NCBI GenBank assembly: GCA_964596775.1 | Contig: CAZQVN010000009.1 | Coordinates: 33,802 to 97,801 of the forward strand | Length of the DNA: 64,000 bases | From: CAZQVN01 sp964596775 | GTDB taxonomy: Bacteria; Eisenbacteria; RBG-16-71-46; JABDJR01; JAWXBZ01 | Direction of reading: 5' to 3' | Part shown: in pieces, positions 7,652-16,188 of the stretch | How positions within the stretch are numbered: the stretch's first letter is position 1 | How the letters are laid out: each line of letters begins with the position of its first letter | Program-made: the position numbers and the translations under genes | Notes under the pieces: model-generated | Seen by the model: only the letters and a program-made list of their open reading frames with translations | What the model was told of the DNA's origin: nothing | Database searches by the model: none

Positions 7652-9271
7652 ATGAGCGACACCCCGTTGTCCGCGCTCGCGGACGCTTTCTACAGGCGCC
7701 AGTGGGACCGATTCCCCACCATGGGCAGCACCGTCGGCCTCTACGAGTACGACAGCCGCCTCGAGGCTCCGGACGCGGCGCTGATCCGGGCCGAGGTCGA
7801 CGACTGCCGCGCCACGCTGAACCGGCTGGAAGAGATCCCGGCCCCGGGCGCCGGCGCCGCCGCCGGCGATATCCTCGACCGGCGCGAGTTCGAGGCGCAG
7901 CTGAAGCTCCGGCTGCATCACCTGGAAAACGTGAACCTCTGGAAGACGAACCCGGCCCAGCCGGTCGACGAACTCGTGTCGTGCCTGTTCTACCTGGTGA
8001 TGCGGCGCGACGTGTCGGACCCGGCCACCGCCGAAGCCGTGGCTGCCCGTCTCGAAGCCGCGCCCGCATACCTGGATGCGCTCCGGTCGCGGATCACCGA
8101 TCCGTGCGCGGTGTGGATGGATCTCGCCGCGGAAACGGCCGAAAGCGGCGGCGCGTTTCTCGACGAACTCGTCCGGGGTGTCGCGGAGCGGCATCCGGCC
8201 CTGAAACCGCGCCTGGCCGCGGGCGCGGACGCGGCGGGAAAGGCGCTGGCCGGGTACGCCGCGTGGATCGGGGAACGGAAGGGGACGCCGCTCAACCCGG
8301 ATCCGGCCATCGGCGCGGAGAACCTCACCGGGATCGTCCGGCTGAATCACGGGCTTTCCGATTCGCTCGAGGAGATCGCGGCGTTCGGGCGGAAGCAGAT
8401 CGAGGAGTTGAAGGCCCGGCAGGGGGAACTCGCGAAGAGGATCGACCCGGACCTCTCCCCCGGCGACATCATCCGCCGGGCGGGTCGCCGCTACGCGGAG
8501 AGCGATCCGGACGTCCTGGCCGAGTACAAGGCGCTGACCACGGAGATCCGCGACCGCCTGGTGTCCGAGGGGGTTCTCGAACTGCCGCCGGGGGAAACCT
8601 GCAGCGTCATCTCCTGCCCGGATTTCCTCCGCCCGGTGATGCCGACGGCCGCCTATTCCAACCCGGGCGCGCTCGACCGGAACCAGCTCGGCATCTTCTA
8701 CGTGTCGGATCCGCCGAAGTCGATGGAGCGCGAGGACTACCTGGCCAACGTGGCCATGCACTTTCCGCTGGCCCCGACCTGCGCGCACGAGGCGTATCCG
8801 GGGCACCATCTCCAGCTCTGCTGGGCGAACCGCGCCCCGTCGCTGATCCGCAAGCTCTCCGACCACATCATCTTCATGGAGGGGTGGACGCTCTACTGCG
8901 AGCAGCTGATGGTGGAACTCGGCTGGTACGCCGAGCCGGTCTTCGAGCTCGCCTACCTGAACGACCAGCTCTGGCGCGCCTGCCGCGTCGTCATCGACGC
9001 CGGCGTCCAGTCCGGGGCGATGAGCGTGGACGACGCGGTGGCGATGCTCCGCACGGAGGTCGGCTTCACGCCGCAGCGCGCGCAGACGGAACTCAACTGG
9101 TACACCCAGAGCCCGGGCACGCCGATGTCGTACCTCCTCGGCAAGGGGAAGACGCTCGAGCTGCGCGAGCGGTACCGGACGGCCCACGCGGGGTCATCGC
9201 TCAAGGACTTCCACGGCTGGCTCCTCTCCCACGGGAGCATCCCGCAGACGTGGCTTCTGGATGTGATGTAG
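7652..9271 (+). CDS. DUF885-family putative metallopeptidase
   Basis: The protein has 539 residues, close to the usual DUF885 length. The ATG follows GAGGAGGAT, and the gene lies 10 bases behind the S9 peptidase gene. The family hallmark HEAYPGHH is at residues 379-386 and provides the HExxxxHH-like zinc ligands. A downstream MEGWTLYCEQL block supplies the expected third-ligand Glu region. DUF885 proteins are thought to be zinc (carboxy)peptidases, but their substrates are mostly unknown. No signal peptide is visible. With its neighbour it would form a cytosolic peptide-recycling pair. Confidence 0.9.
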   Translation: MSDTPLSALADAFYRRQWDRFPTMGSTVGLYEYDSRLEAPDAALIRAEVDDCRATLNRLEEIPAPGAGAAAGDILDRREFEAQLKLRLHHLENVNLWKTNPAQPVDELVSCLFYLVMRRDVSDPATAEAVAARLEAAPAYLDALRSRITDPCAVWMDLAAETAESGGAFLDELVRGVAERHPALKPRLAAGADAAGKALAGYAAWIGERKGTPLNPDPAIGAENLTGIVRLNHGLSDSLEEIAAFGRKQIEELKARQGELAKRIDPDLSPGDIIRRAGRRYAESDPDVLAEYKALTTEIRDRLVSEGVLELPPGETCSVISCPDFLRPVMPTAAYSNPGALDRNQLGIFYVSDPPKSMEREDYLANVAMHFPLAPTCAHEAYPGHHLQLCWANRAPSLIRKLSDHIIFMEGWTLYCEQLMVELGWYAEPVFELAYLNDQLWRACRVVIDAGVQSGAMSVDDAVAMLRTEVGFTPQRAQTELNWYTQSPGTPMSYLLGKGKTLELRERYRTAHAGSSLKDFHGWLLSHGSIPQTWLLDVM

Positions 9272-9341
9272 CGGCTCCCCGCAACAGTCAGTTCTTATAT
9301 CGTTACAAGACAACAGCTTGAGTTCCACCGCCAGGAACACA

Positions 9342-9378
9342 TTGACGAATCCGGCAAAGTGGTCAGATAATATGACCA
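9342..9378 (+). promoter_or_regulatory. toxin-antitoxin promoter with overlapping palindromic operator
   Basis: TTGACG (9342-9347), an 18-base spacer and GATAAT (9366-9371) form a good sigma-70 promoter. A perfect inverted repeat TGGTCA/TGACCA (9360-9365 and 9373-9378, spacer 7) sits across the -10. This is the expected place for an antitoxin-binding autoregulatory operator. Binding by the antitoxin is inference. Confidence 0.6.
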
Positions 9379-9388
9379 TTCGAAAGGA

Positions 9389-9646
9389 GTGTTCGTCACA
9401 TCCCCGCTCGAGGCCAACAAGTTGAAAAAGATCGGAATTACGAAATTCAAGGAGCATTGTCTCGCGCTGATCGACCATCTCGCTCCTGAAGGTCTGGTCA
9501 TCACGAAGCACGGAAAGCCGGTCGCCCGCGTCATACCCTTTCCGCAGCCGGCCGACTCGCTCATCGGCGCCCTGAAAGGACGTATCGCCATTCACGGCGA
9601 CATCCTGTCGACCGGGGTTTCGTGGGATGCCGACGATCAATCTTGA
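9389..9646 (+). CDS. Phd/YefM-family antitoxin
   Basis: The protein has 85 residues. The core KIGITKFKEHCLALIDHL followed by a hairpin (GLVITKHGKPVARVIPF) is the Phd/YefM DNA-binding fold. The remaining tail would wrap the toxin. The start is uncertain: the SD-like AAGGAG runs directly into the GTG at 9389, leaving no spacing. Initiation might occur at a later in-frame rare codon such as the TTG at 9421, next to the conserved region. It overlaps the toxin gene by 20 bases, which supports coupled translation. Confidence 0.8.
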   Translation: MFVTSPLEANKLKKIGITKFKEHCLALIDHLAPEGLVITKHGKPVARVIPFPQPADSLIGALKGRIAIHGDILSTGVSWDADDQS

Positions 9647-9995
9647 CACGCACATCCTGCTTCATGCCTTGAACGGCCAGTTGAAAGCTCGTGAGCAGGA
9701 ACTGCTTTCCGTTTCCACCTGGGGGATCTCGGCCATCGTCCTCTGGGAACTGGCGAAGCTGACGCAGCTCGGCCGCATCGACTTCGACTTCGACGATCCG
9801 ATCGTGGCGTCCGCTCTTGCGGCCCTTCACGTCTGGCCCGTGGATCTGGAAGTCGCCCGCGTTTCGACCGGCCTCGATTTTCGCGGTGATCCGGCGGATG
9901 AGTTGATAGCGGCGACAAGTGTCGTGCATCGGGTCCCGCTGATGACGCGGGATCGCCGGATTCGCAAATCGAGGACCGTGCCGCTTGCTTTGTGA
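9627..9995 (+). CDS. PIN-domain ribonuclease toxin (VapC-like)
   Basis: The protein has 122 residues, the usual PIN toxin size. The acidic PIN residues are present: Asp in LDTHILLHAL near the start, Glu in LWELAKL, Asp in DPADELIAATS, and Asp in TRDRRIRKS. PIN toxins are Mg-dependent RNases that cut tRNA, rRNA or mRNA and are held inactive by the cognate antitoxin. The gene overlaps the antitoxin gene, giving the antitoxin-first order expected of type II modules. The intact catalytic set suggests an active toxin. Confidence 0.9.
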   Translation: MPTINLDTHILLHALNGQLKAREQELLSVSTWGISAIVLWELAKLTQLGRIDFDFDDPIVASALAALHVWPVDLEVARVSTGLDFRGDPADELIAATSVVHRVPLMTRDRRIRKSRTVPLAL

Positions 9996-10054
9996 CGGGG
10001 CCCGCGGGAATCGGTAAAGCGCCGGCCCCCGGATGACCGCGGCCCGCACGCGCC

Positions 10055-11137
10055 TCAGCGCGTCGACCGCTTCCTTCCCCGCAGCTCCTGAACCGCCACG
10101 ACGGCGATCGTGACCGCCGTGAGCGGCATCACGAACCAGACCATGACCGCGCTGAACCGCGGCAGCGCGTCGTGGTGCCCGGCGGCGAGGATGAGATAGA
10201 CCGTGTAGGCCGCGTAATAGGCCAGGAGCAGCGCCCCCTCCTTCCGGCTGATCACGCCGCCGGTGAAGAAGATCGGCAGGCAGGCGAACGCCACGGCGAT
10301 CATCACCGGCAGGTCGAAACCGATCACGGAAGCGGACACCGGGATCCCGCCCGGGGCCACGATGCCGGCCACGCCGAGAACCCCCATCAGGTTGAAGATG
10401 TTGCTGCCGACCACGTTCCCCACCGCGATGTCGCGCTCGCCGCGCAGGGCCGCGATCAACGAGGTGACGACCTCGGGCAGCGACGTGCCGGCCGCCACGA
10501 TCGTCAGGCCGATGACGAGTTCGCTGACGCCCAGGTACGCGGCGAAGGCCACGGCTCCATCGACGAGCCACGCTGAGCCGGTCACGAGCAGGGCGAGGCC
10601 GGCGACGACCAGCGCGCCGTTGAGAACATGGCCGACCGCGGACGTGCCGGCTCCCGCGGACCGGGCCGAATCATCGGCGCGGGCGGCGGCGCTCTCCCTG
10701 CGGCTTTGCGCGATGAGGAATCCGACGTACGCGAAGAGTCCACCAACGAACAGGATGCCGTCGACGCGGCCGAACCGGCCGTCCAGCGACAGCAGGAACG
10801 TGAGGACCGACAGGACCATCATCAGCGGCACGTCGAGGCGCACCAGCTGCTGCGAAACGATCAGCGGCACGATCATCGCCGAGAGTCCGAGGATGAACAG
10901 CACGTTGAAGATGTTGCTGCCGATCACGTTGCCCAGCGCGATGCCGGCCTGGCCGGACAGCGACGACTTGACGCTGACCGCGAGCTCCGGCGAACTCGTG
11001 CCGAACGCCACGACGGTCAGGCCGATCACCAGGGGGGATATGCCGAGCGCGGCCGCGAGACGCGACGCGCCGCGCACCAGTGCTTCGGCACCGACGACGA
11101 GGAAAACGAGTCCGGCAATGAACAGGAGGATCTGCAT
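10055..11137 (-). CDS. calcium/sodium antiporter, CaCA family (YrbG-like)
   Basis: The protein has 360 residues with about ten hydrophobic segments. The two inverted alpha-repeats are clear: GTSSPELAVS (46-55) with GNVIGSNIFN, and GTSLPEVVTS (217-226) with GNVVGSNIFN. These carry the ion-binding acidic residues of the family. The protein exchanges cations across the inner membrane. A charged cytoplasmic loop (about 144-166) separates the halves. It starts 18 bases after the stop of the amphi-Trp gene on the same strand, so the two are probably cotranscribed. Confidence 0.92.
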   Translation of the reverse strand: MQILLFIAGLVFLVVGAEALVRGASRLAAALGISPLVIGLTVVAFGTSSPELAVSVKSSLSGQAGIALGNVIGSNIFNVLFILGLSAMIVPLIVSQQLVRLDVPLMMVLSVLTFLLSLDGRFGRVDGILFVGGLFAYVGFLIAQSRRESAAARADDSARSAGAGTSAVGHVLNGALVVAGLALLVTGSAWLVDGAVAFAAYLGVSELVIGLTIVAAGTSLPEVVTSLIAALRGERDIAVGNVVGSNIFNLMGVLGVAGIVAPGGIPVSASVIGFDLPVMIAVAFACLPIFFTGGVISRKEGALLLAYYAAYTVYLILAAGHHDALPRFSAVMVWFVMPLTAVTIAVVAVQELRGRKRSTR

Positions 11138-11155
11138 GTCGGCGGGTCGGATGGA

Positions 11156-11392
11156 TCAGGAGTCGAGCGGCCAGGTGAGCTGGAATTCGATTTCCTCGGT
11201 CGAGGAACCGCGCTCGTGCTCGATGTTGATCCGGGCTCCGGCGGGGATGGACACGCGCTCCCCGGCCACCTGGATCCGGAACTGTCTCCTCTCCTCGATG
11301 CAGTCCGCCAGCCGGCGCAGCTTGGCGGCGAACAGCCGGGGCGAGTAGTCCTTTTCGACATCGCGTTTCGACTTCTTCCTTCGTGCGGTCAT
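11156..11392 (-). CDS. amphi-Trp domain small protein
   Basis: The protein has 78 residues. The ATG at 11392 is chosen because GGAG lies 6 bases upstream; the frame stays open much further but loses coding character. The N-terminus is basic (TARRKKSKRD). The rest, from about residue 18 to the LTWP end, fits the small amphi-Trp domain seen in bacterial and haloarchaeal proteins, whose function is not established. It lies directly upstream of the CaCA antiporter gene. Confidence 0.75.
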   Translation of the reverse strand: MTARRKKSKRDVEKDYSPRLFAAKLRRLADCIEERRQFRIQVAGERVSIPAGARINIEHERGSSTEEIEFQLTWPLDS

Positions 11393-11481
11393 GCGGTTCT
11401 CCGGTGTGTGTCCGTTCGACCCGGCGGGTCCGGGCTGACGAGGGGTTGAATCTGCGAAAAAGGCGGCGCAAGGCCGGCCGG

Positions 11482-12474
11482 TCAGTCCGGCAGCAGCTCC
11501 AGCGCCGCATGAACGGCGCCGATGAGAGAAGCCTTGGCGTTCAGGACGATCCGGACCGGCATCATCTCGAGGAGGCCGCGGGAGCGCCCCTTGTCCAGGA
11601 AGGAGTTCATGAATGCGCCGCTCTCCATTTTCGGAATCATCTTCGTGACGATGCCGCCGCCGATGTACACGCCCCCCACCGCCATCGAGGTGAGCGCCAG
11701 GTTGCCGGCCTGCGACCCGTACAGCGACACGAAATGATCGAGGGCCTCGGCGCAGATCGCGGAACTCCCGTCGAGCCCCGCCCGGCCGATCACCGCCGAG
11801 GGATCCTCGGTCTTCATCTTCTCGCGGACGGCGAGTTCGACGGGGCGCCCCTCCTGCTCCAGGTAGTCGAATATGTTCTTGAGACCCGGTCCGGACAGGA
11901 CCCTCTCGTAGGAGACCCGGGCGAACCGGGCGTGGAGGAACTTCAGCAGGCCGAACTCGAAGTCGTTCCGCGGCGCGAAGTCGGCGTGACCTCCCTCGGT
12001 GGCCGCGGGGATGTGCCGGGCGCCGTCCCAGAACAGGATGGCCTGGCCGAGACCGGTGCCGGCCGCGATCACCGCGATGTTGCCCCGTCGTTTCACCCCC
12101 TCGTGCAGCGTCCGGATTTCCGTGTCGTCGAGGAAGAGCGTTCCGTAGGCCGTCGTCTCCAGGTCGTTCATGAGACGGATCCGCTGCGAGCCCGTGGCGG
12201 ACCGCAGCTGTTCGGGGTTCACGGTCCACGGGAGGTTCGTGGCGTCGACGCGGCCGTCGATGACCGGGCCGGCGATGCCGAACGCCGACGCGGCCACGGT
12301 TTCCGAACCGCCGGCCAGGAACGTGTTGACGACTTCGGTGAGCCCGGGGAATCCGGCGCTCGGGAAGGACCCCTCGCGGATCACCGTGAATCCGTTCGCG
12401 CCGCCGGGCGCGCAGAGCGCGAGGTTCGTCTTCGTGCCGCCGATGTCCCCGGCGAGGATGATGGGCTGGGCCAT
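11482..12474 (-). CDS. glk: glucokinase
   Basis: The protein has 330 residues, the length of bacterial Glk. The ATP-binding DIGGTKTNLAL is at the N-terminus, followed by NLPW and LMNDLETTAYG. The sugar-binding block EGGHADFAPR identifies the Glk branch rather than generic ROK kinases. A C-terminal VYIGGGIV glycine motif completes the fold. It phosphorylates glucose to glucose-6-phosphate in the cytoplasm. The start at 12474 is the ATG just before the conserved beta strand. No clear SD is visible. It is divergent from the GAF-SpoIIE gene. Confidence 0.92.
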   Translation of the reverse strand: MAQPIILAGDIGGTKTNLALCAPGGANGFTVIREGSFPSAGFPGLTEVVNTFLAGGSETVAASAFGIAGPVIDGRVDATNLPWTVNPEQLRSATGSQRIRLMNDLETTAYGTLFLDDTEIRTLHEGVKRRGNIAVIAAGTGLGQAILFWDGARHIPAATEGGHADFAPRNDFEFGLLKFLHARFARVSYERVLSGPGLKNIFDYLEQEGRPVELAVREKMKTEDPSAVIGRAGLDGSSAICAEALDHFVSLYGSQAGNLALTSMAVGGVYIGGGIVTKMIPKMESGAFMNSFLDKGRSRGLLEMMPVRIVLNAKASLIGAVHAALELLPD

Positions 12475-12600
12475 GCGGCGCAGGATAGCCTGATCGCGCT
12501 CCGCGTGGAAGAGTGATGCGGTGATACGGAGTGGGCATTCGGCGCGCGGGTGATGGAGAGCGGCACGTCGCCAGGCTTCCTGCATCGGGCTCCCGCTACA

Positions 12601-12629
12601 TTGACCCCCGCCACGGGCCGGTTTAGGAT
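12601..12629 (+). promoter_or_regulatory. sigma-70-like promoter for the GAF-SpoIIE gene
   Basis: TTGACC (12601-12606), a 17-base spacer and TAGGAT (12624-12629) lie 35 bases before the GTG start, giving a short leader that contains the SD TGGAGG. Confidence 0.5.
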
Positions 12630-12664
12630 TCCGGGCTCATACACTCAAGTCCCTGGAGGTTTCC

Positions 12665-13966
12665 GTGTCATCCCCCGAAGGTCCGACTCCCGAAAACGAC
12701 AGCCTGCGCCTCAAGAACGCCATGGAGGAGCTCGAATTCCTGAACGACGTGGCGCTCCGGGTCGGGCGCGCCGAAAGCGCCGAGGATGCCGAGAAGGCGA
12801 TCATCTCCACCTGCGTCGAGCGGACGAAGGCGGAACAGGGGGCGATCTGGCGCATGTCCACCGCGGAGGTCTCCCCGCTGCACACGGTGGCCCGCGTCTT
12901 CGAAGGCGGAATCCCCGGGCTCCCGGTCCGGCTGAACCTGCAGATCCTCGACTGGATCCAGCGGCAGCAGTCTCCGCTCCTGTCCAACGACGTCGTCATC
13001 GACACCCGGTTCAAGCACGGCCCCAAGGGGCCGCCCGAGGGGCTCCGGTCGATCCTCGCGGTGCCGCTGTTCCATCACAACAAGAACATCATCGGCCTGC
13101 TGGCGGTCCTCAACAGCAAGCAGCCCGGCGGGTTCACGGAGTCGGACCAGCGCCTCCTCCGCATCATCGGGATCCAGTGCGCCCAGCTCCAGGAGAACGC
13201 CCGGCTGGCCGCGGAGGAACGCAAGCTCCAGGAACTGGAGAAGGAACTGGAGGCCGCGCGGCAGATCCAGACGTCGCTGCTCCCCTCCTCCATGCCGGTC
13301 GTCGACGGTTACGAGTTTGCCGGCTGGTACGAGCCGGCCCGGCAGGTCGGGGGCGACCTCTACCACGCCGACCGGAGCGGCAGCGACGTGCACCTGGCGG
13401 TGGCCGACGTGTCCGGCAAGGGGCTCCCCGCCTGCCTGTACATGGTGAACGTCGTGTCCAACATGCGGGCGCTCGCCGCCACGATCCCCGATCCCGCGCA
13501 GCTTCTGACCCGGCTCAACGCCACGCTGGTCACCACGATGACGTTCGGGCGCTTCGTGACGCTGTTCTGGGTCACGCTCCGCCCCGGGGACGGATCGCTG
13601 ATCTACTGCAACGGGGGTCACAACCCGGCGGTCCTCGTGCGCGCGTCCGGCGAAACGGAGTGGATGATGAGCGGCGGCACGCTCCTCGGCCTGATCCCCG
13701 GCCTCGAATTCGAGGCGGGAGAGGCAAGGCTCGAACCCGGCGACCGCCTCGTCCTCTATTCGGACGGGGTCACCGAGGCGATGGCGCCGAACAACGAGAT
13801 GTTCGGCGACGACCGGCTCCTGGAAACGCTCCGGGAAGCGCAGACGGGCGGCGCCCGGGAACCGGAAAAAATGGTGGCCGCCGTCCTTGAAGCCGTGCGG
13901 AAGCACGAAGCCGGCGGCCCGGCCATGGACGACAAGACGGTCCTGGTCGTGGGACGGGCCGGCTAG
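12665..13966 (+). CDS. GAF-domain PP2C/SpoIIE-type serine phosphatase
   Basis: The protein has 433 residues. The GTG start has a good SD (TGGAGG, 6 bases upstream). Residues about 20-175 form a GAF sensor domain with the typical LAVPLFHHNKNIIGLLAV ending. A coiled coil (about 178-205, ending EAARQIQTSLLP) links to the SpoIIE phosphatase. Metal-binding Asp residues sit in GGDLYHAD, VADVSGKG, SDGVTEA and MDDKTVLV. The likely role is a ligand-gated switch acting on an anti-anti-sigma protein; no partner gene is visible. It is monocistronic, with a promoter in front and a classical terminator behind. Confidence 0.9.
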   Translation: MSSPEGPTPENDSLRLKNAMEELEFLNDVALRVGRAESAEDAEKAIISTCVERTKAEQGAIWRMSTAEVSPLHTVARVFEGGIPGLPVRLNLQILDWIQRQQSPLLSNDVVIDTRFKHGPKGPPEGLRSILAVPLFHHNKNIIGLLAVLNSKQPGGFTESDQRLLRIIGIQCAQLQENARLAAEERKLQELEKELEAARQIQTSLLPSSMPVVDGYEFAGWYEPARQVGGDLYHADRSGSDVHLAVADVSGKGLPACLYMVNVVSNMRALAATIPDPAQLLTRLNATLVTTMTFGRFVTLFWVTLRPGDGSLIYCNGGHNPAVLVRASGETEWMMSGGTLLGLIPGLEFEAGEARLEPGDRLVLYSDGVTEAMAPNNEMFGDDRLLETLREAQTGGAREPEKMVAAVLEAVRKHEAGGPAMDDKTVLVVGRAG

Positions 13967-13990
13967 GGGGTCGTCCAGCCCCCTCTTTTT
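13965..13990 (+). terminator. rho-independent terminator after the GAF-SpoIIE gene
   Basis: The stem AGGGGG/CCCCCT (13965-13970 with 13979-13984) has an 8-base loop and is followed by CTTTTT. It begins within the stop codon. This is one of only two intrinsic terminators with a real T-run in the window. Confidence 0.75.
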
Positions 13991-14008
13991 GAGATTCCTC
14001 CACTTTCG

Positions 14009-14056
14009 GGGTTCTTTTCGGGAACCTTTTATCGTATATTGACGATTAACGATTAA
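14009..14056 (+). promoter_or_regulatory. AT-rich arsM upstream region with tandem ACGATTA repeats
   Basis: A weak 5-bp hairpin with a TTTT tail (14010-14030) is followed by a -10-like TATATT (14034-14039, no good -35). Then comes an exact tandem repeat ACGATTA-ACGATTA (14042-14055). It is much more AT-rich than its surroundings and lies 60 bases before arsM. The repeats could be a regulator site; the identity of the regulator is unknown. Confidence 0.4.
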
Positions 14057-14115
14057 GCGATCCGGGACGGACCCGGTCCGATACACTTCCAAAACACCGA
14101 ACACCGGGAGGCACC

Positions 14116-14919
14116 ATGAACTCTTCATCCGATATCCGCACGGCCGTACGGGACAAATACGGCTCCATCGCGTCCACGCCGGGCACCGGCTGCTGCGGAG
14201 GCGGGGATTCCCGCGCCGCACTCGACGCGCTGGGCTACACGAAGGAACAGAAGGCGCAGATCCCCGACGGCGCCGACCTCGGCCTCGGCTGCGGCAACCC
14301 GCTGGAATACGCGACGGTGAAGCCCGGCGAAACGATCCTCGACCTCGGCTCCGGCGCCGGCATCGACGTGTTCCTGGCCGCCCGGGAAACGGGCCCGACC
14401 GGCCGGGCGATCGGCGTGGACATGACCCCGGCGATGCTGGAAAAGGCGCGGGCGAACGCCGCGAAGACCGGCCTCACGAACGTGGAGTTCCGCCTCGGCG
14501 AGATCGAGAACCTGCCGGTGGCCGACGCCTCAGTCGACGTGATCATTTCCAACTGCGTCGTGAACCTCTCCCCGGACAAGGCCCGGGTGTTCGCCGAGGC
14601 GCTGCGCGTCCTCAAGCCCGGCGGGCGGCTCCTGATCAGCGACCTCGTCCTGAACCGCGACCTTCCGCCGGAGATCCGCGATTCCGTGGCCGCCTACGTG
14701 GGATGCGTGGCCGGAGCGGTCGGTCGCGACGAGTATCTCGAGCTGATCCGCGGCGCCGGTTTCGAGTCCGTGGACGTCGTGGCCGAAAACCGCTACGAGT
14801 CGTACCCGGAGGGTGCCGCCCCGAAGGCGGATTCCGGCAGTGGGTGCTGCGGATCCCCGGGCAGCGCCGGCGACTACGTGACGAGCATCAAGGTCCGGGG
14901 GGTCAAGAAAGCCCGGTAG
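14116..14919 (+). CDS. arsM: arsenite S-adenosylmethionine methyltransferase
   Basis: The protein has 267 residues, typical of ArsM. The SAM-binding LDLGSGAGIDV follows GLGCGNP, a block specific to this family. Candidate arsenite-binding cysteines are Cys59, Cys147 (ISNCVVNL) and Cys197 (YVGCVAGA). Extra Cys pairs lie at 26-27 and near the C-terminus (GCCGSPG). The enzyme methylates As(III) to volatile or more exportable species in the cytoplasm. The start has a GGGAGG SD. No arsR, arsB or arsC gene is adjacent, so regulation would be in trans. Confidence 0.93.
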   Translation: MNSSSDIRTAVRDKYGSIASTPGTGCCGGGDSRAALDALGYTKEQKAQIPDGADLGLGCGNPLEYATVKPGETILDLGSGAGIDVFLAARETGPTGRAIGVDMTPAMLEKARANAAKTGLTNVEFRLGEIENLPVADASVDVIISNCVVNLSPDKARVFAEALRVLKPGGRLLISDLVLNRDLPPEIRDSVAAYVGCVAGAVGRDEYLELIRGAGFESVDVVAENRYESYPEGAAPKADSGSGCCGSPGSAGDYVTSIKVRGVKKAR

Positions 14920-14931
14920 AAAGCACGATCA

Positions 14932-14950
14932 CGCCGCGGCCCGCGCGGCG
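14932..14950 (+). terminator. 7-bp GC hairpin after arsM
   Basis: CGCCGCG pairs with CGCGGCG around a 5-base loop, 13 bases after the arsM stop. There is no T-run. Confidence 0.4.
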
Positions 14951-14988
14951 CGGCATACCGGCCGGGCGGGTCCAATTCAGAACGTCGA

Positions 14989-15022
14989 GGCGCCGGGTTG
15001 GGGTGAAACCCGTCCCGGCGCC
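14989..15022 (+). promoter_or_regulatory. long leader hairpin upstream of moaA
   Basis: GGCGCC (14989-14994) pairs with GGCGCC (15017-15022), and GGGTT (14995-14999) pairs with AACCC (15007-15011), forming a stem with an internal bulge. It lies 110 bases before moaA. I do not recognise it as the known Moco riboswitch consensus. It could be an attenuator, an arsM 3' structure or a regulatory leader. Confidence 0.3.
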
Positions 15023-15131
15023 GATGACGACGGCCGACTTTGCGGCGGAACGGTCCGGTTATCCCCGCTCCGTTAACGCCCGGCGGCGCAAATTCGCCCC
15101 CGGAACACCCCCGGAGTGCTACCCTTCCCCC

Positions 15132-16127
15132 ATGTCCTCCGCACTGATCGACGGCTTCGGCCGCCTTCACGACAACCTGCGGCTCTCGGTGACCGACCGC
15201 TGCAACATCCGCTGCTTCTACTGCATGCCGGAGGAAGAGCCGGACTACATGCCGCGGGCGGATATCCTGTCGTACGAGGAGATGCTCCGCTTCGTCGACG
15301 TGGCCGCCCGGCTCGGCGTCACGAAGATCCGCCTGACCGGCGGCGAACCGCTCGTCCGCCGCGACCTCGATGTGCTGGTGAAACGGCTCGCCGATCACCC
15401 GGGCGTCCAGGATCTGGCGCTGACCACGAACGGCCTGCTCCTGGCCGATCACGCGGAACGGCTGTACACGGCGGGCCTCCGCCGGTTGAACGTCCACCTC
15501 GACACGCTGGACCCGAAACGCTTCCACCAGATTGTCCGGCGCGACGGTCTCGACCAGGTCCTGGAGGGGTTGAAGGTGGCCCGCGCGCTCGGCTATGCGC
15601 CGATCAAGATCAACGCGGTGGCCGTGAAGGGGCTGACGGAAGACGACATCGTCCCGCTCGTCCGCTTCGGTCGCGAACAGGGCATGCAGGTCCGCTTCAT
15701 CGAGTTCATGCCGCTCGACGCCGACCGCGGCTGGCGCCGCGACCAGGTCCTGCTGGCCGAGGACATCCTGAACGTCCTGACGGAAGCGATCGGCCCGCTC
15801 GTCCCGTCACCGGGCCAGGACCCGCGCTCTCCGGCCTCCGACTACGATTTCGTGGACGGCGGCGGATCGATCGGCCTGATCGCCTCGATCAGCCGCCCGT
15901 TCTGCGCGTCGTGCAACCGGATCCGCCTGACCGCGGACGGGAAGCTCCGCAACTGCCTGTTCGCGCGGGATGAGCTGGACGCGCGCGCGATCCTCCGCGG
16001 CGGAGGGAGCGAGGCCGACCTCGAAGCGTTGATCCGGAAAAGCGTCGGCGCCAAGTGGGAAGGTCACGAGATCAACACGGCGAAGTTCATGCAGCCGGAC
16101 CGGCCGATGCATTCGATCGGGGGCTGA
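15132..16127 (+). CDS. moaA: GTP 3',8-cyclase, molybdenum cofactor biosynthesis
   Basis: The protein has 331 residues, the normal MoaA size. The radical-SAM cluster cysteines are Cys24, Cys28 and Cys31 (CNIRCFYC). The GGEPL SAM motif follows. The C-terminal cluster is FCASCNRIRL with a later Cys in RNCLF, and the protein ends in the GG needed for activity. It converts GTP to the 3',8-cyclo intermediate, the first step of molybdopterin synthesis. The start is chosen at the ATG just before the conserved DGFGR; the SD is weak. No other moa or moe gene is present in the window. Confidence 0.95.
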   Translation: MSSALIDGFGRLHDNLRLSVTDRCNIRCFYCMPEEEPDYMPRADILSYEEMLRFVDVAARLGVTKIRLTGGEPLVRRDLDVLVKRLADHPGVQDLALTTNGLLLADHAERLYTAGLRRLNVHLDTLDPKRFHQIVRRDGLDQVLEGLKVARALGYAPIKINAVAVKGLTEDDIVPLVRFGREQGMQVRFIEFMPLDADRGWRRDQVLLAEDILNVLTEAIGPLVPSPGQDPRSPASDYDFVDGGGSIGLIASISRPFCASCNRIRLTADGKLRNCLFARDELDARAILRGGGSEADLEALIRKSVGAKWEGHEINTAKFMQPDRPMHSIGG

Positions 16128-16188
16128 CCCGGGGGCGGACGCGGTCCGTCACCGTCGGAGTGAATCATCAACCGCCCCGCATCTCCCA

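Noticed and set aside
5518..7662. Long open frame antisense to the S9 peptidase
   Set aside because: It is low-complexity Arg/Val/Gly-rich, with no recognisable domain; an artefact of GC-rich codons opposite a real gene.
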